Origin: JABMMZ01 sp964505065
Lineage (GTDB): Bacteria > Bacteroidota > Bacteroidia > NS11-12g > UBA955
Assembly: GCA_964505065.1 (NCBI GenBank)
Contig: CAZDGF010000009.1
Span: 3,271-67,270 of the forward strand
Direction of reading: 5' to 3'
DNA: 64,000 nt
Part shown: in pieces, positions 38,970 to 47,830 of the stretch
Layout: every line of letters begins with the position of its first letter
Position numbering within the stretch: position 1 is the first letter of the stretch
Translations under genes and position numbers: made by a program
Notes under the pieces: generated by a model
Database searches by the model: none
Told to the model about the DNA's origin: nothing
Seen by the model: the letters and a program-made list of their open reading frames with translations, nothing else

Positions 38970-41585
38970 TTATTTATTGGTAGAGTTTAATTGTTTCAAA
39001 GCCTCTATTTGTGCTTGTTGCTCTTGTATAGCTTTAATTAAAACAGGAATTAATTCCATATAATTAACGCTTAAATAATCTGTTTTAGCCTCTGGGCTGT
39101 TTCTATCTTTTGTTGCATCTAAATGTGTAGCATTTATTACCAATTCTGGCATAATTTTCTGCAACTCTTGGGCTATTAAGCCATGGTGCATACCAGTAGG
39201 AAGTGCCATATCGCCAAACTGACCAACTTTAAACTCGTAGCTACTTGGGCTTAGTTTCATAATATCTGCCAAGCCATATTGTACCGTACGAATATTGGTT
39301 TTCAATTTTGCATCAGAAGAGTATGAATTTGTACCTGTTCCTTGTATGTTGCCATTAAAATAGCTTACACCATTAGAATATAAAGAGTATGTAGAGCCAC
39401 CGCTATTGGCATATATGCCACAATTACCCGAATTTCCTGAAGCATATAACCCAACCCAACCGCCTAAAAATACACCACCAATACCATAGCTACTTTGTGC
39501 ATTGCTTTTGCCAAATATACCTACACCATCTGATGTTCCAGAGCGGGTTTCTGCCCAAATACCAGCAGTACGTGGGTTTGAACCAAAGGTATAAGCTAAT
39601 CCATTACTTAATGTATTTACAGTGTGTATGCCAAAAGAATCTGTACCTTCTAAATATAATTTTCTGTTTAAGCGTGGACTTGTTGTGCCAAGCACTAATT
39701 GCCCATTTGGCATTAATTGCATTCTATTTGTAAGCGTTACTGTTGCTCCTGCTACATTAGATGCAGCTGTACTACCTGTTTGAAAACGCATAATACCATC
39801 ACTTAATAAATGTTCTATTCTGGATACAAAGCCAGTTTTATTTACTTTATCTACTGAACCATCTAAATAGGAATTCATTTGAAGGTGCGAATTTCCGTTC
39901 GGACCATCAAATAAAACCCTACCGCTAATATGTAATGGTGCTTTGGGCGTAGATGTTGCAACACCTACAAAACCATCTTTCATAATTTTAAAACGTTCTA
40001 CAGCATTAGTATAAAAACCAATAGAATCAGGACAACCTAAAACCATACTTCCGTTATTATTGTTTATTATACCTAAATTTCTAGTTGAATAATTTCCAAA
40101 AGTGCCACTAGAATTGCTTGCATTGTATTTTATCAATTCCAATTGATTTCCCCCTCTTCCAGCTCTATAACCTTCAGCACCTCTAACATTTGCGTTTTCT
40201 ACCATTAAAAAGTTTCCACCCGTTGAAGTATCTACGGAAGGAAAATAATAATTTATTCCGTTTGGCGTTACTTTTGAGTTGAAAGAAACTCTACCTGTTG
40301 GCGCTACTACAATTCTTGCTTGATTGTTATTGGCTAAAAATATTGAATCTTTTGTTTCGATAAGTAAATTGCCATTGGTATTGTAAATTAATCCTAAATT
40401 GGTGTTAGACACACCTGTGGTAGTGCCTGTAGATGTTGAACCACCTTTTGAAACAAAAATACTGTTAGAAGCTGCGTTTACTATATTTACAGAAGGTGTA
40501 CCTGCATTATTTGTAGAACGAATACCTACAGTAGTAGCCGCATTGCCCGAAATATCTAAATTATAAGTTGGTGTAGCGCTATTTATACCCACTCTGCCAT
40601 TGGCATCTTCTACAATTTTAGAGTTTTGTAATCTACCCGTAGCAGTAAATTTAGGCACATAATTTTGTGTTCCTACACCGCTCATTAATACACCACTATC
40701 GCCATTTGGTATCCAATTAGCGCCATTCCATTTTAATACTTGCCCATTTGTAGCTGCTTGTTGTGCAAGTTTTAAAGGATTGGCTGTAGTTCCGTTTCCT
40801 GCTATACCATTGCCAACCACCGCTGTTTGAGAACCCCAATTGTCTATATTATCATCGGTAGCTGGTGCCCAATTAAAACCATTCCATTTAAGCACTTGCC
40901 CAGTTGTAGCTCCTTGTTGTGCTAATTTTAAAGCATTTGCAGTTGTGCCATCGCCTTCTAATGTAGCATCAGTTTTTGCAGTTTGTGTTCCCCAATTGTC
41001 TTTGGTTGTGTCAATATCATTGGCAGCTACCCATTCTGTTCCATTCCATTTAATGGTTTGTCCAACAGTAGCCCCAGCATTGTTTATTTGGCTTGGGTTT
41101 ATTGTTGCATTAGCAGAAATAGCATTTGCTGTACCAGCTGTAGTTGCAGAGGTTGCAGTATTGGCAGAATTTGCATTTAAAGCATAAGGAACGCTTAACA
41201 ATTGTGTTGTTCCCATATCGGTATAGCTTGTTCCGCCTGTAATATCTACCTCTACTTTTACGTATTTATTGTTGGTGCTCCATTGTGCATTGGTAGGCCA
41301 GCTGCCCGAAAGTAGTGTTCCTGAGCCAATTTCTAAATTTACCAAACCTAAAGCATTGTTCAATGCAATGGCATGCCTTTCTGCATAAAGTTCTGTACCA
41401 TTAGCGGTATTGTCTATAATGCTAATTTTTAAAGCCACATTGGTGCCGTTTGCTAAAGGAGAACCTGCGGCATTTCTTACTACCGCTTGGTAGCTAAATT
41501 TGTTGGGGGCTTGCGCCCATACTTGTGCTATGCTTAATATAAGTAAGCCAAGTAATAGTTTTGATTTTAATTGTAAATGTTTCAT
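38970..41585 (-). CDS. Tail-fibre-domain surface protein with C-terminal endosialidase chaperone (peptidase S74)
   Basis: 871 aa. The signal peptide ends VWAQ (residue 25). The N-terminal module APNKFSYQAVVRNAAGSPLANGTNVALKISI is common at the start of Bacteroidota surface fibres. Two to three internal repeats of the form 'TTGQVLKWNG-x-NW-x-P...DNWGTQTA...GNGTTANPLKLAQQ' follow (about 165-300), then beta-helical segments, and finally an intramolecular chaperone domain (SSDAKLKTNIRTVQYGLADIMKLSPSSYEF...HHGLIAQELQKIMPEL...YMELIPVLIKAIQEQQAQIEALKQ) ending in a coiled coil. S74 chaperones trimerise and self-cleave. The gene follows the T9SS cargo gene after 73 bp and is probably co-transcribed. 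Confidence 0.85.
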   Translation of the reverse strand: MKHLQLKSKLLLGLLILSIAQVWAQAPNKFSYQAVVRNAAGSPLANGTNVALKISIIDNTANGTELYAERHAIALNNALGLVNLEIGSGTLLSGSWPTNAQWSTNNKYVKVEVDITGGTSYTDMGTTQLLSVPYALNANSANTATSATTAGTANAISANATINPSQINNAGATVGQTIKWNGTEWVAANDIDTTKDNWGTQTAKTDATLEGDGTTANALKLAQQGATTGQVLKWNGFNWAPATDDNIDNWGSQTAVVGNGIAGNGTTANPLKLAQQAATNGQVLKWNGANWIPNGDSGVLMSGVGTQNYVPKFTATGRLQNSKIVEDANGRVGINSATPTYNLDISGNAATTVGIRSTNNAGTPSVNIVNAASNSIFVSKGGSTSTGTTTGVSNTNLGLIYNTNGNLLIETKDSIFLANNNQARIVVAPTGRVSFNSKVTPNGINYYFPSVDTSTGGNFLMVENANVRGAEGYRAGRGGNQLELIKYNASNSSGTFGNYSTRNLGIINNNNGSMVLGCPDSIGFYTNAVERFKIMKDGFVGVATSTPKAPLHISGRVLFDGPNGNSHLQMNSYLDGSVDKVNKTGFVSRIEHLLSDGIMRFQTGSTAASNVAGATVTLTNRMQLMPNGQLVLGTTSPRLNRKLYLEGTDSFGIHTVNTLSNGLAYTFGSNPRTAGIWAETRSGTSDGVGIFGKSNAQSSYGIGGVFLGGWVGLYASGNSGNCGIYANSGGSTYSLYSNGVSYFNGNIQGTGTNSYSSDAKLKTNIRTVQYGLADIMKLSPSSYEFKVGQFGDMALPTGMHHGLIAQELQKIMPELVINATHLDATKDRNSPEAKTDYLSVNYMELIPVLIKAIQEQQAQIEALKQLNSTNK

Positions 41586-41658
41586 GATTTTTTTTTATTC
41601 TTAATTGATTTTTTTATTTTTTAAAAAGTGTTTTCAATAGTTTTAGTTTTTTTAATAT

Positions 41659-42189
41659 TTAGTGTATTATGTTAAGTTTGGTGTTTTTAAATTCTGATTG
41701 GTTTGTTTTTGTGTTTGTAAATTGCAGTATTACGGTGTAAATACCTGAAGCTAATGTGCTTAAATCAAACTGTTGGCTTATTAGCGATTGATTTGAATTT
41801 TCATTAAAACTAAATACATTTTTGCCATTGGCATCTACAATTTGTAGCTGATAAGTGCCTTGCTCTTTGGCATTTAATTCTAAATTTAATAAGCCATTGG
41901 TTGGGTTTGGATAAAGTTTTAAATCTAAATTATTAGATAGTTTAACTTTTTGAATTGAAGTACTATTGACATACGATTGCTGATAGCCTTGCGATAAAAT
42001 TGTGCCATTAGCCGTTGAAGTAGCATACGCCACCTGTCCTATGGTGCTGCTAATACTGCCCCAAGCTGCCGTGCTGTAATTGCCACTGCTGGCTATTACA
42101 CTTGGGGCTGCACTTTGCCCCATTAAGCTATTGGTGGCTAATGCCACTATAAAGCCTAACCCTTTTAAATTGATTGATTTTTTTTTCAT
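41659..42189 (-). CDS. T9SS type A sorting-domain protein
   Basis: 176 aa from the ATG at 42189 (MKKKSINLKGLGFIVALATNSLMGQ signal). A middle part SSGNYSTAAWGSISSTIGQVAYATSTANGTILSQGYQQ is shared by many short Bacteroidota cargo proteins. A C-terminal type A sorting domain follows (LDLKLYPNPTNGLLNLEL...GTYQLQIVDANGKNVFSF...FDLSTLASGIYTVILQF). It is exported by the type IX system and anchored or released at the surface. The frame is open up to an ATG at 42327, which would add MGNNRVLYISKNLLIIILVFAVILSLIW..., a second hydrophobic segment. I prefer 42189 because a Sec signal must be N-terminal, but the upstream part may be used. Confidence 0.8.
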   Translation of the reverse strand: MKKKSINLKGLGFIVALATNSLMGQSAAPSVIASSGNYSTAAWGSISSTIGQVAYATSTANGTILSQGYQQSYVNSTSIQKVKLSNNLDLKLYPNPTNGLLNLELNAKEQGTYQLQIVDANGKNVFSFNENSNQSLISQQFDLSTLASGIYTVILQFTNTKTNQSEFKNTKLNIIH

Positions 42190-42392
42190 ATTATTGATGT
42201 TGTTTTTAATTTCTAATTGCTCTAATTGTAAGCCATACCATACCCATATAAGCGAAAGTATAACTGCAAATACCAGTATGATAATAAGTAAATTTTTGCT
42301 GATGTATAAAACTCTATTATTGCCCATTTTCTTTTTACACTAAAATGATGGAGCAATACTAATGGGTAAAAAAAATTATCAGCTAATTTTAG

Positions 42393-42436
42393 GCGTTACA
42401 ACTGCATTACAGCAGCGTTACAAAAACGTTACAAGG
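42393..42436. repeat. Four tandem 11-bp repeats (CGTTACAA iterons)
   Basis: CGTTACAACTG, CATTACAGCAG, CGTTACAAAAA and CGTTACAAGGA lie head to tail at 42393, 42404, 42415 and 42426, exactly one helical turn apart. Three copies keep all eight bases CGTTACAA; the second matches 6 of 8. They lie upstream of the T9SS cargo gene and downstream of the TPR-HTH regulator gene. A near-consensus leftward box TAGTATTG (42361 to 42354) follows them. Confidence 0.7.
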
Positions 42437-42524
42437 AGGTAAGTAATTAAAATACAATAATTTAATAAATATTACACGATTTGTCAATTAGTCATTCTGT
42501 AAATTTTGGCTTAGCAAAATTATA

Positions 42525-42562
42525 CAGAATCTGAAATAATCACAGATTCTGAATCTTTTTTT
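42525..42562 (+). terminator. Orphan intrinsic-terminator-like hairpin
   Basis: CAGAATCTG (42525-42533), a 9-nt loop, CAGATTCTG (42543-42551), then a T7 run at 42556-42562. The T-run sits on the + strand, where no upstream gene exists. The leftward transcript of the regulator gene would meet the hairpin without a T-run. Confidence 0.5.
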
Positions 42563-42622
42563 AGAGCAAATAAGTTAAATATGACCTTTTTTAGGCATTA
42601 AGTTATATTTCAAATTCAAAAT

Positions 42623-44359
42623 TTATACCAAATTTACCCAATCTGCAATAGAATCAGCCTCCGCTAAATTGAGTTTTTTACGCAATCTATGAATGGTTAC
42701 TCTTATGCTTTGGTCGGATACACCAAGGGCGGCAGCCATTTCTTTGTTATTAAATTTTATTTTAGATAGCACAATGTATCGGGTTTCGGCAGGCGAAATT
42801 TCAGGATAATTTTCTTTTAAACGCCCTAAAAAACCCGCATACACAGTATCAAATAATTTTTTAAACTTATCCCATTGGGCATCAGTTAACAGCACACTTT
42901 GACTCAGTTCAGATAAAATTTCTTGGTCTTTGTCTTGTTTTAAATTAAGTTGCTGCTCAAAGTTTTCTATCAATTTGGCTTTTTCAGAAATGTTTTCAGA
43001 AAAGTTTGCCAATTGCAAAGTTGCAGATTTAAGTTCATTTTCTTTATTTAGGAGCAAAGAAGCATTCAATCTTTTTTCTTGTTGATGTCTTTTTTTAATT
43101 AAAGTATAAATATAAACTACAATTGCCATTATTACGATTATAAAAACTATTAAAAAATTACGTTGCATTGTTTTGCTTTCTTTCTCTGCCTCTACTTGGG
43201 CTATTGCTGCTTTACGCTTGTACAATTCCTGTCTTTGCTCGGCTTTAAGCAATGCTAAAGAATTGTATTTTTTATTGATATAGTTTTTAATTGTTACAGT
43301 AGAATCTAAATACATGTTTGCAAGCTTTTGATTATTTAAAGCTATATAATATTTGGCTAATGCAGGGTATAAAAATTCGTATCTATCAACTAATGTTTTA
43401 TTTTCATTAATATAGGCTTTGGCTTTAAATAAATTTATCCTTGCTTCCTCTATTTTATTTTTGGCAATATAAATCTCTGCTAAAGGAATTAGCGAGCCAG
43501 TAGCCAAGCCTTTATCGCCATATTTTTCCGCCCATTCTATACAATTTTGCAAAAGCGGAATAGCCTTATCATATTCCTTTTTTAAAAATGCTACTTCGCC
43601 AATATTACCATTTACAATACCTTTCCAAACATTATTACTGTCTGATGGATTTTGAAAAAAAACCTGATTAAAATAATACAATGCTGAATCGAAATTTCCT
43701 GTTTTTAAAAAACACAATCCTATTGTATTAACTACATCTGTTGTCAATTGTTTTTTTTCTACTTTGTTATTTTCTAATATGGCTTGTTTGCAATAATGAA
43801 TTGCATTTTTATAATCTTTAAAATAATAAAAAGACTTTGCAAGCCTATAATTATCATTCATTTTTTGGTCATACTCGTTGTTGGGTAAAAGCTTGTGTAA
43901 GGCTATCATTTGATAATAAGAATCAAAAGCCAATTCGTAATTTACCAAATCGTTAAAATAAAGTATTCCCATATTATGATAAATTCGGGCTGCCAAATGG
44001 TAATACTTTTCACTCAAGCATTTTGCAGCTAAAATTTCATATTTTTCTATATCTATATTACCTTTTTGATATTGTTTAAAATTTTGATTGCGAATTTCAA
44101 AAAACAATGCTTCTAAATACAATTCGTTGTTATTGTTTTGTTGAGCAAAGGATTTAAATTCATTAATTTTCTCAGCAATGTAAGCCGAGTCTTTGTCATC
44201 CATTTTAAGATATTCGTGCCCAAGTTTATGAATAGCAATATTTAGTTCAATTTTATTTTTAATTTTTAACAAATGACTAAACTGTGCAAAAGCATTTTTA
44301 AACCAAAATAAAAACACCAAAAGGCACAAAAAAGAATATTTATAATTGAACAATTTCAA
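42623..44359 (-). CDS. TPR sensor-like protein with membrane helix and C-terminal LuxR-like HTH, TTG start
   Basis: 578 aa. The signal-like N-terminus MKLFNYKYSFLCLLVFLFWFKNAFAQ is followed by about nine TPR-type helical hairpins (about 60-370), one transmembrane helix NFLIVFIIVIMAIVVYIYTLI (about 400-420), a coiled coil and a winged HTH. The HTH region is SPAETRYIVLSKIKFNNKEMAAALGVSDQSIRVTIHRLRKKLNL. This order (periplasmic TPR, membrane, cytoplasmic HTH) is a common one-component regulator in Bacteroidota. No ATG precedes the signal; TTG at 44359 is the start. It is next to the T9SS cargo and tail-fibre genes, which it may control through the 11-bp repeats. Confidence 0.85.
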   Translation of the reverse strand: MKLFNYKYSFLCLLVFLFWFKNAFAQFSHLLKIKNKIELNIAIHKLGHEYLKMDDKDSAYIAEKINEFKSFAQQNNNNELYLEALFFEIRNQNFKQYQKGNIDIEKYEILAAKCLSEKYYHLAARIYHNMGILYFNDLVNYELAFDSYYQMIALHKLLPNNEYDQKMNDNYRLAKSFYYFKDYKNAIHYCKQAILENNKVEKKQLTTDVVNTIGLCFLKTGNFDSALYYFNQVFFQNPSDSNNVWKGIVNGNIGEVAFLKKEYDKAIPLLQNCIEWAEKYGDKGLATGSLIPLAEIYIAKNKIEEARINLFKAKAYINENKTLVDRYEFLYPALAKYYIALNNQKLANMYLDSTVTIKNYINKKYNSLALLKAEQRQELYKRKAAIAQVEAEKESKTMQRNFLIVFIIVIMAIVVYIYTLIKKRHQQEKRLNASLLLNKENELKSATLQLANFSENISEKAKLIENFEQQLNLKQDKDQEILSELSQSVLLTDAQWDKFKKLFDTVYAGFLGRLKENYPEISPAETRYIVLSKIKFNNKEMAAALGVSDQSIRVTIHRLRKKLNLAEADSIADWVNLV

Positions 44360-44580
44360 AAGTTTTTGTAGACATTAATTTATAATTGACGAAGATAGTA
44401 AGTTTTTTATAAATAGAATAAAATTTTATTTTAAAACTTAAAAGTGGAAAAAAAAATTTGTTAAATTATGGTGTATTCAAGTTTAAAAAGCAACCCCAAA
44501 CAAATAGACTTTAAATAGCTATGTAGCTAATTATTATTACTATGAAAGTTATAAATATGATAAAAAAAAATTTAAATAGT

Positions 44581-44883
44581 TTATACCATAGGTTCTCCTT
44601 CTTCATCTCTCCTTGTAAATTCATCAAAATCATACTCTGGCAAAAGTTCGCTTTTTACATGTTTTAATGTTTCGTTTAAGGCTTCCGAAAATTTATTAAA
44701 ATCTTCTTTGTACAAGTAAATTTTAGATTTTACATAATTGCCATCTTCAAACTTGCGGGTGCTTTCTGTTATGGTTAAAAAATAATCATTGCCCTTTGTG
44801 CTTCTTACATCAAAAAAATATGTGCGCTTGCCTGCCTTTACACGTTTAGAAAAAATGCTGTTTTTATCTCTTTGCTCTTCCAT
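44581..44883 (-). CDS. PUR-family nucleic-acid-binding protein (DUF3276)
   Basis: 100-aa basic/acidic protein. SIFSKRVKAGKRTYFFDVRSTKGNDYFLTITESTRKFEDGNYVKSKIYLYKEDFNKFSEALNE-type sequence matches DUF3276, the bacterial PUR-alpha domain that binds single-stranded DNA and RNA and includes Borrelia BpuR. A conserved acidic tail (YDFDEFTRRDEEGEPMV) ends it. The whole protein is one PUR repeat and probably acts as a dimer. It is divergent from the secreted-protein gene at 44982. Confidence 0.87.
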   Translation of the reverse strand: MEEQRDKNSIFSKRVKAGKRTYFFDVRSTKGNDYFLTITESTRKFEDGNYVKSKIYLYKEDFNKFSEALNETLKHVKSELLPEYDFDEFTRRDEEGEPMV

Positions 44884-44968
44884 TATTTGTTTAAAAAAAG
44901 TACGCTAATTAACACTTTTTTTTCTTTATTAAGAAAAAAAGTTTATTTTAGCACATAATTTGTAATAC

Positions 44969-44976
44969 TATTTTTG
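44969..44976 (+). promoter_or_regulatory. TATTTTTG box of the secreted-protein gene
   Basis: A perfect TAnnTTTG, its G exactly 6 nt before the ATG at 44982. Confidence 0.5.
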
Positions 44977-44981
44977 ATAAA

Positions 44982-45401
44982 ATGAACAAACTTTTGCTTC
45001 TAGTAATCGCCCTGCTATTTACCACAAAAACCTATGCCCATACTACCGATAGTAGCCGCAGTATGCTTGTGGGTGATAGTGTAATAATAGCCAAATGTCC
45101 CAAAGATGGCTTTAAATACATTCAATATTATAAAAAAACACGCTTTCCTAACCCAAATGCTACTTACAATAAAACAACTGGAGATGATTTTTATGAATCC
45201 TTTTTTTTAGATGGTGATTTTGATGCAAAGGCTTTACCATGCGAATTTGGAAACAAAAAATATAAAATAATAAGCATTAAAATATTTGCAGATAAAACAA
45301 CTGGAGCGGACAGACCAGTAATGTTTTTAGAACTTGCGCCTAATACTGTGGCTTGGGTTGAGGTGGCTGCAGTAGCCGCTGTGGAGGTGTATGTAGAATA
45401 A
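44982..45401 (+). CDS. Hypothetical small secreted protein
   Basis: 139 aa. The signal peptide MNKLLLLVIALLFTTKTYAHT is certain. The mature protein has two cysteines (KCPKDG and LPCEFG), a basic stretch YYKKTRFPNPN, and ends with an odd low-complexity stretch of A, V and E (TVAWVEVAAVAAVEVYVE). The family is not recognised. The start 6 nt after a consensus box suggests a leaderless transcript. The next gene is pbpC after 85 bp. Confidence 0.65.
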   Translation: MNKLLLLVIALLFTTKTYAHTTDSSRSMLVGDSVIIAKCPKDGFKYIQYYKKTRFPNPNATYNKTTGDDFYESFFLDGDFDAKALPCEFGNKKYKIISIKIFADKTTGADRPVMFLELAPNTVAWVEVAAVAAVEVYVE

Positions 45402-45486
45402 TAAAATTTTTGATTTTTAGATTTTTCAATTTTGATTTTAATGGTTAAAGAGATAGGCTCTATTGAGCTTATCTAAATATCGAAGT

Positions 45487-47799
45487 ATGATTTTATCTTT
45501 GTTAATATTTAAAAAGTTTTTATTCAAATGCTTGAAAGCATTTTGTTGGTGTGTGTTAGTATTTATGCTTATGCATATTTTATTTCCATTAAAAGTTAAG
45601 GTTAATTATTCCACAGCTGTTCTTTCTTCGGAGGGTGTTTTGCTAAATGCTTATTTAAACAAAGAAGACAAATGGCGCATAAAAACAGATATTAAAAAAG
45701 TATCGCCATTGTTAATGAAAACTATTTTAGCCAAAGAAGACAAATGGTTTTATTGGCATTTTGGGGTAAACCCAATAGCCATTGCCAAAGCAGGATTTAA
45801 AAATATTGTAAGCGCCAAAAGAGTAAGCGGTGCTTCTACTATTAGCATGCAAGTGGCAAGGCTTTTAGAACCTAAAAAACGTACTTTTTTAAATAAAATA
45901 ATTGAGTTATTTAGAGCCACCCAACTGGAATTTAAATACAGTAAGGACGAAATATTGGAACTATACCTTAATTTATTGCCTTATGGAAGCAATATTGAGG
46001 GCATTAATGCAGCTTCGCTTATTTATTTTGGCAAACAACCCCATGCTCTTAGCCTTTCTGAAAGTACTATTTTAGCCATTATACCCAATAGACCCACAAG
46101 CCTAAATATTAAAAATAAATATGTAGCCATTTTAAAATCGAGAAATTATTGGCTAAATTATTTTAAAGAGAATGAAATTTTTGACCCTCAATTAATAGCA
46201 GATGCGCAATTAGAGCCTATCAATATTCAAAAAAACGAATTGCCAAAAATAGCCCCACATCTATGCTACAGGCTAAAAACCTCATATTCCGATAGTGCTT
46301 ATATTAGCAACACCATAAAATACCAATTGCAACTACAAGCTGAAAATATTTTAAAAAATTATATAGAAAAAACCAAAGCTCAAAATATTAGAAACGGCAG
46401 CATTTTAGTGGTTGAAAACAAAACTGGCAACGTAATTATATACTGCGGCAGCAATAATTTTGCCGATAATGAAAATGCAGGACAAGTAGATGGCACACAA
46501 GCTTTGCGCTCTCCAGGAAGTGCATTAAAACCATTTTTATATGCTCAAGCTTTTGATATGGGCTTATACACACCCAATAGCGTATTGTATGATGTGCCTA
46601 TAAACATTAATGGCTATCAACCACAAAACTACGACAAGGGGTATAATGGGGCTGTAACCCTGCGGCAGGCTTTAGCCTATTCGCTTAATATTCCTGCGGT
46701 AAGTGTGCTGAACGAGGTAGGTATTTCTGCATTTAGCAATACTTTAAAAAAAACAGGATTTAGCCATATAAAAACTAAAAACATGGGGCTAAGCCTTGCC
46801 TTGGGTGGCTGCGGTGTTACATTACAAGAACTAACATGTGCATATAGCACACTTGCAAACTATGGCAAATATAAGCCCCTCAATTTTTTAAAAAGTGAAA
46901 TTAAAAATAATGGAATAAACACCATAAGCGAAGAAGCTGCTTATTTAACAACTGATATACTGCAAACTTTAGTACGCCCGGATATTCCCTCTTCATTTTT
47001 TAACAATACTTTTCGCATACCCAAGGTGGCTTGGAAAACAGGCACAAGCTATGGGCGCAAAGATGCTTGGGCTATTGGTTATAACAAAGATTATACTGTG
47101 GGTGTGTGGGTTGGCAATTTTGATGCCGAGGGTGTACCCAGTTTAAGCGGTGCTGAAATAGCAACTCCTCTCCTATTTGAAATATTTAATACTATAGATT
47201 ACAACTCTACAAAAAAATGGTTTGCCCCGCCAAAAGGTATTGAATACCGCTATGTGTGTAGCAAAACGGGCAATTTGCCAGCAGTATTTTGTACAGATAA
47301 AATTACCGACCAATACATAGGAAATAAAACGCTTCAAAAAAACTGTAACCACCTAATAGAAATACCTGTAAATGCTGATAGTAGTTTATGCTACTGCAAT
47401 AGCTGTTTGCCAAACGAAACTGTAATAAATAAATTTTACCCAAACCTACCTGCAACGCTTATAAACTATTATGTTCAAGAAAAAATAGTATATAAAGCCA
47501 TACCCAAACACAATCCCAATTGCACATGCATATACCAAACCAATGGTCCCAAAATAGTATCGCCCAGCCATGGCTCGGAGTATTTAATAGAAACAGAAAG
47601 CCAAGCGCAAATAATGCTGAATGCAGAGGCAGACAATAAAGCAAGCAAAATACTTTGGTATGTAAATGATAAATTGGTAAAAGAAGGACTGCCAAACCAA
47701 GCGGTATTTATAACCCCACCTATAGGCAATGTAAAAATTACATGTAGCGATAATTTGGGGCGAAGTAGCCATATTACAATTGTAACTAAAGCATTCTAA
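45487..47799 (+). CDS. pbpC: Penicillin-binding protein 1C (bifunctional glycosyltransferase/transpeptidase)
   Basis: 770-aa periplasmic, membrane-anchored peptidoglycan synthase. An N-terminal anchor (LKAFCWCVLVFMLMHILF) is followed by a GT51 domain (TILAKEDKWFYWHFGVNP, SGASTISMQVARLL and LELYLNLLPYGSNIEGI). The transpeptidase has S-x-x-K in SPGSALKPF, the S-x-N-like SLNIP and KTGTS in AWKTGTSYGRKDAW. A C-terminal BiPBP_C domain closes it (PKIVSPSHGSEYLI... ILWYVNDKLVKEG). The domain order is PBP1C, but no alpha2-macroglobulin partner gene is adjacent. I set the start at the ATG 45487; the frame also opens with TTG at 45463. Copy C of the 145-bp element begins 32 bp after the stop. Confidence 0.93.
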   Translation: MILSLLIFKKFLFKCLKAFCWCVLVFMLMHILFPLKVKVNYSTAVLSSEGVLLNAYLNKEDKWRIKTDIKKVSPLLMKTILAKEDKWFYWHFGVNPIAIAKAGFKNIVSAKRVSGASTISMQVARLLEPKKRTFLNKIIELFRATQLEFKYSKDEILELYLNLLPYGSNIEGINAASLIYFGKQPHALSLSESTILAIIPNRPTSLNIKNKYVAILKSRNYWLNYFKENEIFDPQLIADAQLEPINIQKNELPKIAPHLCYRLKTSYSDSAYISNTIKYQLQLQAENILKNYIEKTKAQNIRNGSILVVENKTGNVIIYCGSNNFADNENAGQVDGTQALRSPGSALKPFLYAQAFDMGLYTPNSVLYDVPININGYQPQNYDKGYNGAVTLRQALAYSLNIPAVSVLNEVGISAFSNTLKKTGFSHIKTKNMGLSLALGGCGVTLQELTCAYSTLANYGKYKPLNFLKSEIKNNGINTISEEAAYLTTDILQTLVRPDIPSSFFNNTFRIPKVAWKTGTSYGRKDAWAIGYNKDYTVGVWVGNFDAEGVPSLSGAEIATPLLFEIFNTIDYNSTKKWFAPPKGIEYRYVCSKTGNLPAVFCTDKITDQYIGNKTLQKNCNHLIEIPVNADSSLCYCNSCLPNETVINKFYPNLPATLINYYVQEKIVYKAIPKHNPNCTCIYQTNGPKIVSPSHGSEYLIETESQAQIMLNAEADNKASKILWYVNDKLVKEGLPNQAVFITPPIGNVKITCSDNLGRSSHITIVTKAF

Positions 47800-47830
47800 A
47801 AAAATTTATCCAAAAATTGCGGAAATTAAA

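Noticed and set aside
42393..42436. Plasmid-type replication iterons or a CRISPR array
   Set aside because: There is no replication initiator gene or AT-rich origin layout nearby, and 11-bp units without spacers do not fit CRISPR.
45463..45486. TTG start of pbpC at 45463
   Set aside because: The ATG at 45487 already gives a complete N-terminal anchor, and the extra eight residues add nothing typical of the family.
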